Origin: Dryocola sp051307055
GTDB taxonomy: Bacteria > Pseudomonadota > Gammaproteobacteria > Enterobacterales > Enterobacteriaceae
Length of the DNA: 64,000 nt
Assembly (NCBI RefSeq): GCF_051307055.1
Contig: NZ_CP149994.1
Location: 2,480,001-2,544,000 of the forward strand
Direction of reading: 5' to 3'
Shown here: positions 52,159-59,938 of the stretch, piece by piece
How the letters are laid out: every line of letters starts with the position of its first letter
How positions within the stretch are numbered: position 1 is the stretch's first letter
The notes under the pieces: model-generated
Told to the model about the DNA's origin: nothing
Databases searched by the model: none
What the model saw: only the letters and a program-made list of their open reading frames with translations
Program-made: the position numbers and the translations under genes

Positions 52159-52902
52159 ATGTCTGACCGCGATACGCTGTTTTCCGCCCCCATCGACAAA
52201 CTGGGCGACTGGACCTTTGATGAACGCGTGGCCGAAGTGTTCCCCGATATGATCCAGCGCTCGGTGCCGGGTTATTCCAACATCATTTCGATGATTGGGA
52301 TGCTGGCGGAGCGTTTTGTGCTGCCGGGCAGCCAGGTTTACGATCTGGGCTGCTCGCTGGGGGCGGCTACGCTTTCAGTGCGCCGTAACATCCAACATGA
52401 GGGCTGCAAAATTATCGCTGTCGATAACTCGCCGGCTATGGTTGAGCGCTGCCGTCGCCATATCAATGCGTTTAAAGCGCAGACGCCGGTTGAGGTTATT
52501 GAAGGCGATATTCGCGATATCGCCGTCGAAAACGCCTCGCTGGTGGTGCTGAACTTCACGCTGCAGTTCCTCGAACCGCACGACCGCCAGCTGCTGCTGG
52601 AGAAGGTTTATAAAGGGTTGAACCCGGGCGGCGCGCTGGTGCTGTCAGAGAAATTCAGCTTTGAAGACGGTAAAGTTGGCGAGCTGTTGTTCAATATGCA
52701 TCATGACTTTAAACGCGCCAACGGCTACAGCGAGCTGGAAATCAGCCAGAAGCGCAGCATGCTGGAAAACGTCATGCTTACCGACTCCGTTGAAACCCAT
52801 AAAAAACGTCTCCAACAAGCCGGTTTTGACCATGCGGAATTGTGGTTCCAGTGCTTTAACTTTGGCTCGTTAGTCGCACTGAAATCAGGAGCGCCTTCAT
52901 GA
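52159..52902 (+). CDS. cmoA: Carboxy-S-adenosyl-L-methionine synthase CmoA
   Basis: 247 aa from ATG 52159 (MSDRDTLFSAP). Rossmann SAM site VYDLGCSLGAATLS and VVLNFTLQFL. It converts SAM and prephenate to Cx-SAM. Overlaps cmoB by 4 nt (ATGA). Confidence 0.96.
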   Translation: MSDRDTLFSAPIDKLGDWTFDERVAEVFPDMIQRSVPGYSNIISMIGMLAERFVLPGSQVYDLGCSLGAATLSVRRNIQHEGCKIIAVDNSPAMVERCRRHINAFKAQTPVEVIEGDIRDIAVENASLVVLNFTLQFLEPHDRQLLLEKVYKGLNPGGALVLSEKFSFEDGKVGELLFNMHHDFKRANGYSELEISQKRSMLENVMLTDSVETHKKRLQQAGFDHAELWFQCFNFGSLVALKSGAPS

Positions 52903-53870
52903 TCGACTTCGGTAATTTTTATCAGCTTATCGCCAGAAGCCCTCTCGCTCCGTGGCTGGAAACGCTGCCTGCGCAAATCGCCACCTGGCAGCGCGAAAAC
53001 CTGCACGGGCAGTTCAAACACTGGCACAACACGGTTGAGTACCTCCCGGCGCTTACGCCGCATCGCCTTGATCTGCTGCACAGCGTTACCGCCGAATCTC
53101 AGGAGCCGCTGAGCGAAGGCCAGCGTCTGGGCATTGAAAAACTCCTGCGCAACCTGATGCCGTGGCGCAAAGGCCCGTATTCCCTTTACGGCGTGGATAT
53201 CGATACCGAATGGCGCTCCGACCTGAAATGGGATCGCGTTCTGCCGCATATTTCTCCGCTTGCCGGGCGCACCGTTCTGGACGTGGGCTGCGGCAGCGGC
53301 TATCACCTGTGGCGCATGATTGGCGCAGGCGCGCAGCTGGCGGTGGGCATCGACCCGATGCAGCTTTTTGTCTGCCAGTTTGAAGCCGTGCGCAAACTGC
53401 TGGGCAACGATCAGCGCGCCCACGTGCTGCCGCTGGGTATCGAGCAGCTTCCGGAGCTGAACATTTTTGATACCGTTTTCTCGATGGGCGTGCTTTATCA
53501 TCGCCGCTCGCCGCTGGACCACCTTTACCAGCTGAAAAATCAGTTAGCGAAAGAAGGCGAGCTGGTGCTGGAAACGCTGGTTGTCGAAGGCGACGAAAAT
53601 AGCGTGCTGGTGCCGGGCGAGCGCTACGCGCAGATGCGCAATGTGTATTACATTCCGTCCGCGCTGGCGCTGAAAAACTGGCTTGAGAAATGCGGCTTTG
53701 TGGACGTGAAGATCGTCGATCATTGCTACACCACCAGCGAAGAGCAGCGCCGCACCAGTTGGCTGACAACCGAATCGCTGGCCGATTTCCTCGACCCGAA
53801 CGACAGCACGAAAACTATCGAAGGCTACCCCGCCCCGCTGCGCGCCGTGCTGGTGGCGCGTAAGCCGTAA
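52899..53870 (+). CDS. cmoB: tRNA U34 carboxymethyltransferase CmoB
   Basis: 323 aa. SAM-binding TVLDVGCGSGYHLWRM, FSMGVLYHRRSPLDHL. It uses Cx-SAM from CmoA to turn ho5U34 into cmo5U34 in tRNAs reading NNU/A/G codons. Fused translationally to cmoA. Confidence 0.97.
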   Translation: MIDFGNFYQLIARSPLAPWLETLPAQIATWQRENLHGQFKHWHNTVEYLPALTPHRLDLLHSVTAESQEPLSEGQRLGIEKLLRNLMPWRKGPYSLYGVDIDTEWRSDLKWDRVLPHISPLAGRTVLDVGCGSGYHLWRMIGAGAQLAVGIDPMQLFVCQFEAVRKLLGNDQRAHVLPLGIEQLPELNIFDTVFSMGVLYHRRSPLDHLYQLKNQLAKEGELVLETLVVEGDENSVLVPGERYAQMRNVYYIPSALALKNWLEKCGFVDVKIVDHCYTTSEEQRRTSWLTTESLADFLDPNDSTKTIEGYPAPLRAVLVARKP

Positions 53871-53880
53871 CCCTGGCCAT

Positions 53881-53910
53881 AAAAAAAGCCCCAGCAAAGC
53901 GCCGGGGCCT
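53881..53910 (-). terminator. Terminator of cutC
   Basis: AGGCCCC and GGGGCT arms ending in a 7-nt T-run on the minus strand, between the convergent cmoB and cutC. Confidence 0.8.
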
Positions 53911-53966
53911 GGTACAAGCAAACATCACATTGGGCGACATGATGCGCGGTTAAAAACTTTTTGCGC

Positions 53967-54716
53967 TCAGGCTGCCGTTTTTGCGGCAGCCAGCACGGCT
54001 TTCATTGCGGCCACCACGTCGCCATCAACGCAGTAGCGGTTAAACTCATCGGCTTCAGCATCTGCACTCATCGACACACCCGCTTTGCGGTAGCGCATCA
54101 CAGAAGCAACGTTTTGCCCTGCGGAGCTGTGCACCTCGTCAACCCCCTGCTCGACAAACTTTTGCAGGTTGCCCAGGCGCACCCCTGCACCCGCCATAAT
54201 GATTGGAGCACGGGAATGCTGTTTTAGTTCCCTAAGGAGCGAAAGTCCTGCTTCAGCATTCTGCTGCTGGCCGGAAGTAAGGATGCGCGCAACGCCTAAA
54301 TCGGTTAACTGCTCCAGCGCCAGAACGGGGTTATGGCACATATCAAAAGCGCGATGGAAGGTAACTGCCATGCCGCGGCTGGCCTCCATTACCTGCTGCA
54401 TACGCGAAATATCTATGTGCCCCTCTTCATCCAGCATGCCGATAACCAGGCCGGGATAGCCCAGCTCACGCACAAAGGCGATATCCTCAAGCATGGTGGC
54501 GAATTCACGCTCGCTATAGTAAAAATCGCCGCCGCGCGGACGAATAATCGGGTGTACGGGAATCGAAATTAACCGCTTCACTTGTCGCAGCACGCCTGCT
54601 GAAGGCGTTAATCCCCCCTCTTTAGGCGCCGAGCATAGCTCAATGCGGTCCGCTCCGGCCTGCTCAGCCGTCACGGCACAGTCGATGCCATAACAACATA
54701 TTTCCAGCTTAGTCAT
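53967..54716 (-). CDS. cutC: Copper homeostasis-linked protein CutC
   Basis: 249 aa, TIM-barrel family. LEICCYGIDCAVTAEQAGADRIELC at the start (conserved pieces EICCYGIDC and RIELCSA), IRPRGGDFYYSE, TFHRAFD and LTSGQQQNA. Linked to copper tolerance in early work; later phenotypes were traced to micF. AAGGA precedes ATG 54716. In E. coli torYZ separates it from cmoB; here it directly faces cmoB. Confidence 0.94.
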   Translation of the reverse strand: MTKLEICCYGIDCAVTAEQAGADRIELCSAPKEGGLTPSAGVLRQVKRLISIPVHPIIRPRGGDFYYSEREFATMLEDIAFVRELGYPGLVIGMLDEEGHIDISRMQQVMEASRGMAVTFHRAFDMCHNPVLALEQLTDLGVARILTSGQQQNAEAGLSLLRELKQHSRAPIIMAGAGVRLGNLQKFVEQGVDEVHSSAGQNVASVMRYRKAGVSMSADAEADEFNRYCVDGDVVAAMKAVLAAAKTAA

Positions 54717-54806
54717 TGATTATTCCTTAATAATGCTCTGCTTTACGCTTGTCTCACCGGGTCAGAATGCTACTCTGAAACAACGTTCACAAAGGGGTAA
54801 TTTATC

Positions 54807-55946
54807 ATGGCATTCAATTTCGACGAAGGGATCGACCGCCGTCACAGCGACAGCGCGAAGTGGAATAAATATGGTAACGACGTGCTACCGATGTGGGTCG
54901 CTGACATGGATTTCCGCTCGCCGCCCTGCATTCTGGACGCCCTTCATAAACGCGTGGAGCACGGCGTTTTCGGCTATGGCGGCAGGCCCCATGAACTCAT
55001 CGACGTGGTGATCGAACGCATGGCCAGCCGCTATCAGTGGCAGATACAACCTGAGTGGATCGTTATCCTGCCGGGTGTTGTTGCGGGATTGAATCTCAGC
55101 GTCCGCGCCTTTACCGCAGCCACCGAGGCGACTATCGCGCCAACGCCTGTCTATCCGCCCTTTAAAAAATCCTCGGCTTCCGCACAGCGTCCGCAGCTTA
55201 ACGTCCCGCTCAAACTCGATAAGGGGCGCTGGATAATGGATTTAGCGTCGTCTGCGCCATCGCTCACCGGCAAAGAAAAATTGCTGATGCTGTGCAACCC
55301 GCAGAATCCCGGCGGTACGGTCTATCGTCGCGAAGAGCTTGAGCAGCAGCTGGCGTTCGCGCAGCAGCATGATTTGCTTGTCTGCTCCGATGAAATTCAC
55401 TGCGACCTGTTGCCTGAACCCGGCGTAAAACATATTCCGTTTGCCTCCCTGAGCGCGGATGCGGAGCAGCGTTCCATCACGCTGATTTCCCCCTCCAAAA
55501 CGTTCAATATTGCAGGCCTTGGCGCTTCAGTCGCCATTATTCCCAACCCCGAATTGCGCAAAAGGTTTAACCGAACGCGCGAAGGCATTGTTCCGGGCGT
55601 GGACGTGCTGGCATTAACCGCAGCAACCGCCGCCTGGCGTGACGGCGAGCCGTGGCTACAGGAGCTGCTGCCATATTTACGCCATAACCGCGACAGGCTC
55701 GTTGCCGCCGTCAATGATCTACAGGGTCTGAGGATGACCGCCCCGGAAGCGACCTATCTGGGATGGGTTGATGCAGGCCAGCTTGCCGTTGATAACCCAA
55801 CGCTGTTCTTTCAGAAGGCCGGGCTGGGCTTCTCGCCGGGGGCAGATTTTGGCGAGGCAAAATTCGTGCGGATAAACTTTGGCTGTACTCTGGCGACGCT
55901 TGAAGAGGCAATCAGCCGAATGAAGGCGGCGATCGGCGCGTTATAG
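54807..55946 (+). CDS. PLP-dependent C-S lyase (PatB/MalY-like)
   Basis: 379 aa, fold-type I aminotransferase. MWVADMDFRSPP near residue 29, GVFGYGG, CNPQNPGGTVY, SDEIHCDL and the Schiff-base lysine K231 in SPSKTFNIAGL. The family includes PatB cystathionine beta-lyase and E. coli MalY; the product is probably a beta C-S lyase acting on cystathionine or cysteine conjugates. AAGGGG precedes ATG 54807. It is inserted between cutC and yecM, where E. coli lacks it. Confidence 0.9.
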   Translation: MAFNFDEGIDRRHSDSAKWNKYGNDVLPMWVADMDFRSPPCILDALHKRVEHGVFGYGGRPHELIDVVIERMASRYQWQIQPEWIVILPGVVAGLNLSVRAFTAATEATIAPTPVYPPFKKSSASAQRPQLNVPLKLDKGRWIMDLASSAPSLTGKEKLLMLCNPQNPGGTVYRREELEQQLAFAQQHDLLVCSDEIHCDLLPEPGVKHIPFASLSADAEQRSITLISPSKTFNIAGLGASVAIIPNPELRKRFNRTREGIVPGVDVLALTAATAAWRDGEPWLQELLPYLRHNRDRLVAAVNDLQGLRMTAPEATYLGWVDAGQLAVDNPTLFFQKAGLGFSPGADFGEAKFVRINFGCTLATLEEAISRMKAAIGAL

Positions 55947-55968
55947 CGGCAATCCCCGCCCGCCGGGG

Positions 55969-56532
55969 TTAAACCTGTTCGCTGGCGACGATCTCTTCAA
56001 TACTCCACGGATGGAATTTGATCGTGACTTTGCCGTCGGTGACCGCAAGCGTTGGGTTTGGTAAACGTTCGCGCTCCCCTTTTGGCGAACTGGTTTTGAC
56101 GGAAATGCCCGTCTGGCGTAAACCGGCATCGGACATCAAATCCAGCGCGCGCGCATTCAGCGTTTGCGGGTCGCCAGGCAGTACGATTTCAACGTGTTCC
56201 CAGCCTTCGTGCGGATAGCGCTTCTCGCCCGGCCACGGCAGTTCAACAACGGTAAACTTCCAGTGCTCAACGCAGACCGGTTCGTCGAGGCGGAACAGGC
56301 AAATGGGTCGATCGTTAATGATATTTTCCGACAGCAGCGTCCCGCATTTTTCAAGGCCGCTGCGCCAGCGCTCCGCCGTAGCATTCTGATGGCAGCGCAA
56401 TGAAATGTGATCGGCATCAAGCGGTGCAATCTCCAGATCCAGACGCGCGGCAAGTTCCGCTAACGCCTGGGTAAAACGCGGAAGATCCGCCGCAATATCA
56501 TTCAGTTCTGCAATTGTCTGCCAGTTGGCCAT
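55969..56532 (-). CDS. yecM: YecM, VOC-fold protein
   Basis: 187 aa from ATG 56532 (MANWQTIAEL), GGAGGA upstream. Glyoxalase/VOC-like fold with ADHISLRCHQN, WPGEKRYPHEGWEHVE and a conserved end HPWSIEEIVASE. Possible metal enzyme; function unknown. Divergent from argS. Confidence 0.93.
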   Translation of the reverse strand: MANWQTIAELNDIAADLPRFTQALAELAARLDLEIAPLDADHISLRCHQNATAERWRSGLEKCGTLLSENIINDRPICLFRLDEPVCVEHWKFTVVELPWPGEKRYPHEGWEHVEIVLPGDPQTLNARALDLMSDAGLRQTGISVKTSSPKGERERLPNPTLAVTDGKVTIKFHPWSIEEIVASEQV

Positions 56533-56778
56533 GGCGTCCTCCTCTGGTCGCGAAGGGGCTAATCTACCTTTTTCCGGCAGCTTCACCAACTTCCGCTACG
56601 CGGTGAAATGAACGAGTGGTTATTCACTGTACCGTTGATAGTAGTTCAGGGCGCGCAGGACAAGGCTTTTGCTGACGAGGGTGGAAAAATAAAGTTATAC
56701 TTACGCCCTTATTTTATCCCCCCACGATACGGCTGCCGTAACCTCATGGCGGCCCAAAGCAAAATGTAAGGTATCCCG

Positions 56779-58512
56779 GTGAATATTCAGGCGCTTCTCT
56801 CAGATAAAGTCAGTCAGGCCATGGTTGCCGCAGGTGCGCCTGCGGATTGCGAGCCGCAGGTTCGTCAGTCAGCCAAAGTCCAGTTCGGCGACTATCAGGC
56901 CAATGGCGTGATGTCCGTTGCCAAATCGCTGGGCAAGCCGCCACGACAAGTCGCAGAGTCCGTGATCGCTAATCTGGATCTGACCGGGATTGCCAGCAAA
57001 GTTGAAATCGCCGGGCCTGGCTTTATCAATATCTTCCTCGAACCTGAGTTTCTGGCGAAAAACGTCGATGCGGCTGTCGCCTCCGATCGCGTCGGCGTAA
57101 ATACCGTTGCGCCGCAGACCATCGTCGTTGATTACTCCGCGCCAAACGTGGCTAAAGAGATGCACGTCGGCCACATCCGCTCGACGATCATCGGCGATGC
57201 GGCGGTGCGCACCCTGCAGTTCCTCGGCCACAAAGTTATCCGCGCCAACCATGTGGGCGACTGGGGCACGCAGTTCGGCATGCTGATCGCGTATCTTGAA
57301 AAGCAGCAGCAGGAAAACGCCGGTGAAATGGCGCTGGCGGATCTCGAAGAATTCTATCGCGCCGCGAAGAAGCACTACGACGAAGACGAAGCCTTTGCGG
57401 AACGCGCGCGCGGTTACGTGGTGAGGCTGCAGGGCGGCGATGAATACTGCCGCGAGATGTGGCGCAAGCTGGTCGACATCACCATGGCCCAGAACCAGAA
57501 AACCTATCACCGCCTTAACGTGACGCTGACCCGCGACGACGTGATGGGCGAAAGCCTCTATAACCCAATGCTGCCGGGTATTGTGGCGGATCTGAAAGAA
57601 AAAGGTCTGGCGGTAGAAAGCGAAGGCGCAACCGTGGTGTTCCTTGACGAGTTTAAGAACAAAGATGGCGATCCGATGGGCGTTATCATCCAGAAAAAGG
57701 ACGGCGGCTATCTTTACACCACCACCGACATCGCCTGCGCGAAATACCGCTATGAAACGCTGCACGCCGATCGCGTGCTCTACTTTATCGACTCCCGTCA
57801 GCACCAGCATCTGATGCAGGCGTGGACCATCGTGCGTAAAGCTGGCTACGTGCCGGATTCCGTTACGCTGGAACACCAGATGTTCGGCATGATGTTAGGC
57901 AAAGACGGCAAGCCGTTTAAAACCCGTTCTGGCGGCACGGTTAAACTGACCGACCTGCTGGACGAAGCGATGGAACGCGCGCGCAACCTGGTGGCGGCGA
58001 AAAATCCGGACATGCCTGCCGCCGAGCTGGAAGCCCTGGCGAACGCGGTCGGCATCGGCGCGGTGAAATACGCCGATCTGTCTAAAAGCCGCACCACGGA
58101 CTATATCTTCGACTGGGACAACATGCTCGCATTCGAAGGCAACACCGCGCCTTACATGCAGTATGCCTACACCCGCGTGCTTTCCGTGTTCCGCAAAGCC
58201 GACATCGAAGAAGCGGAGCTGCTGAAAGCGCCGGTCGTTATTACGGAAGATCGCGAAGCGCAGCTTGCCGCGCGCCTGCTGCAGTTTGAAGAGACGCTGA
58301 ACGTTGTCGCCCGCGACGGCACCCCGCACGTGATGTGTTCTTATCTGTACGACCTGGCGGGCCTGTTCTCCGGCTTCTATGAGCACTGCCCTATTCTTAC
58401 CGCAGATTCCGAACAAGCCCGCAACAGCCGCCTGAAGCTGGCGCTGCTGACGGCGAAAACGCTGAAGCTGGGTCTGGATACGCTGGGTATCGAAACCGTC
58501 GAGCGTATGTAA
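56779..58512 (+). CDS. argS: Arginyl-tRNA synthetase
   Basis: 577 aa from GTG 56779 (as in E. coli). Class I: HVGH in the HIGH position (KEMHVGHIRSTIIGD) and KMSK-like region absent as usual for ArgRS; C-terminal DALR anticodon domain ending GIETVERM. AAGG-type site upstream (TGTAAGG). Confidence 0.97.
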   Translation: MNIQALLSDKVSQAMVAAGAPADCEPQVRQSAKVQFGDYQANGVMSVAKSLGKPPRQVAESVIANLDLTGIASKVEIAGPGFINIFLEPEFLAKNVDAAVASDRVGVNTVAPQTIVVDYSAPNVAKEMHVGHIRSTIIGDAAVRTLQFLGHKVIRANHVGDWGTQFGMLIAYLEKQQQENAGEMALADLEEFYRAAKKHYDEDEAFAERARGYVVRLQGGDEYCREMWRKLVDITMAQNQKTYHRLNVTLTRDDVMGESLYNPMLPGIVADLKEKGLAVESEGATVVFLDEFKNKDGDPMGVIIQKKDGGYLYTTTDIACAKYRYETLHADRVLYFIDSRQHQHLMQAWTIVRKAGYVPDSVTLEHQMFGMMLGKDGKPFKTRSGGTVKLTDLLDEAMERARNLVAAKNPDMPAAELEALANAVGIGAVKYADLSKSRTTDYIFDWDNMLAFEGNTAPYMQYAYTRVLSVFRKADIEEAELLKAPVVITEDREAQLAARLLQFEETLNVVARDGTPHVMCSYLYDLAGLFSGFYEHCPILTADSEQARNSRLKLALLTAKTLKLGLDTLGIETVERM

Positions 58513-58518
58513 TGCATG

Positions 58519-58544
58519 CAGGGGGCGCTTCGCCCCCTGTTTTT
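58519..58544 (+). terminator. Terminator of argS
   Basis: CAGGGGGCG and CGCCCCCTG arms around CTT with a 5-nt T-run, just after the argS stop. Confidence 0.92.
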
Positions 58545-58768
58545 CACGGCGGCTCACCTTATAGTTTGCCGACGGCTTTTCCTCCCGCGCTCCCGTATCA
58601 AATTTGATTTCTCCCGCTCCCCTATCTTTGCCCGACATCAACTAAACGTGAATTAAATTACTCCTTTAGGGTTAATTCCTTCGTAAAGTCCCTATACTTT
58701 GCATGCCTTCATTATCGCCATATAAGAAGCGATATTTCCGCAATGATTTTTCTTTTAAGGGACTTTCT

Positions 58769-59938
58769 ATGAATAAATCAAACCGCTCGCCCAGGCGGCG
58801 TATGGCCTGGCTATGGGCGCTGTCGATCGGCGTCGTGCTGGGCGCGATCCTGCTGACCGGCGGTGCCACCGTTATGCATAAAACCAGCGATACGGCGTTC
58901 TGCGTCTCCTGCCACTCGATGCGGCAGCCGCTGGCGGAGTATCAGGGCAGCGTTCACTTCCAGAACCCGAAAGGTATTCGCGCCGAGTGCGCCGACTGCC
59001 ACGTTCCGCACGGTCCCGTTGACTATCTGACTACCAAGGTGATGGCGTTGAAAGACGTCTGGGGAGAGATGACCGGTAAAATCGACACGCCGGAGAAGTA
59101 TGACGCCCACAAGCTGGCGATGGCGCAAAGCGTCTGGGATAGCATGAAGAAAAACGACTCCGCGACCTGCCGCTCGTGCCACAGCTACGAGGCGATGGAC
59201 GTGCTGGCCCAGCGCTCCGAAGCGCGCCAGGAGCATCCGGTGGCCATCAAAAACGGTGAAACCTGTATCGACTGCCATAAAGGCGTGGCCCACATTCTGC
59301 CGGATATGAGCCAGATCTCGGCCGCGGGAGCCAGTCAACTTTCCGCCGCCGCGGCGAAAATGCCGGAAAACGCGCGCCAGGGCTGGTCTATTGCCACCCA
59401 ACCCTTCTGGCTAACCCCCGACGCCAGGCAGCATAACGCCGGCAACCTGATGCCCGGCACCGAGGTCAGTATCCTGAAGCGTGAAAACGGCATGATGCTG
59501 GCGCAGGTAAGCGGCTGGCAGCAGGACGGCGTTGACGAGGTGTTCTACGCCGCAGCCGGCAGGCGCATCCTGAGCGCGCTTCTCGGCGAGGAGGCGCGTC
59601 ACCAGGTGAAGCGCCTGAGCAACTACACCGATCCGGAAACCCATCTGATCTGGCATCAAACGGCGCTGCAGGTCTGGCTACCTTCAGGACAGCTTATCGA
59701 TAACCAGCAGAAAATCTGGGACTACGCCGCCTCCATGATGTCCGCGAACTGCACCGGCTGCCACGGCCTGACCGCCCTCGACCGCTTCAACGCCAACCAG
59801 TGGATTGGCGTAATCAAAGGAATGGCGCCCCGCACCTCCCTGGACCAGGAGCAGCTGCGGATTCTGACCCGCTACGTTCAGCAGCACGCCAGCGATATGC
59901 CCGCCGTAAATCAGAGCGCCAGTAAGGAGGCACAGTAA
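58769..59938 (+). CDS. torY: NapC/NirT-type pentaheme cytochrome c (TorY/TorC-like)
   Basis: 389 aa from ATG 58769, AAGGGA upstream. N-terminal membrane anchor (about 14-36) and five CXXCH haem sites: CVSCH, CADCH, CRSCH, CIDCH and, in the C-terminal TorC-type domain, CTGCH. It passes electrons from menaquinol to the periplasmic reductase encoded next. The stop overlaps the torZ start by one base. Could equally be called torC-like; no TorD chaperone or sensor genes are in the window. Confidence 0.88.
   Translation: MNKSNRSPRRRMAWLWALSIGVVLGAILLTGGATVMHKTSDTAFCVSCHSMRQPLAEYQGSVHFQNPKGIRAECADCHVPHGPVDYLTTKVMALKDVWGEMTGKIDTPEKYDAHKLAMAQSVWDSMKKNDSATCRSCHSYEAMDVLAQRSEARQEHPVAIKNGETCIDCHKGVAHILPDMSQISAAGASQLSAAAAKMPENARQGWSIATQPFWLTPDARQHNAGNLMPGTEVSILKRENGMMLAQVSGWQQDGVDEVFYAAAGRRILSALLGEEARHQVKRLSNYTDPETHLIWHQTALQVWLPSGQLIDNQQKIWDYAASMMSANCTGCHGLTALDRFNANQWIGVIKGMAPRTSLDQEQLRILTRYVQQHASDMPAVNQSASKEAQ

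Noticed and set aside
56869..57876. 335-codon open frame antisense to argS
   Set aside because: Shadow of argS caused by third-position GC bias.
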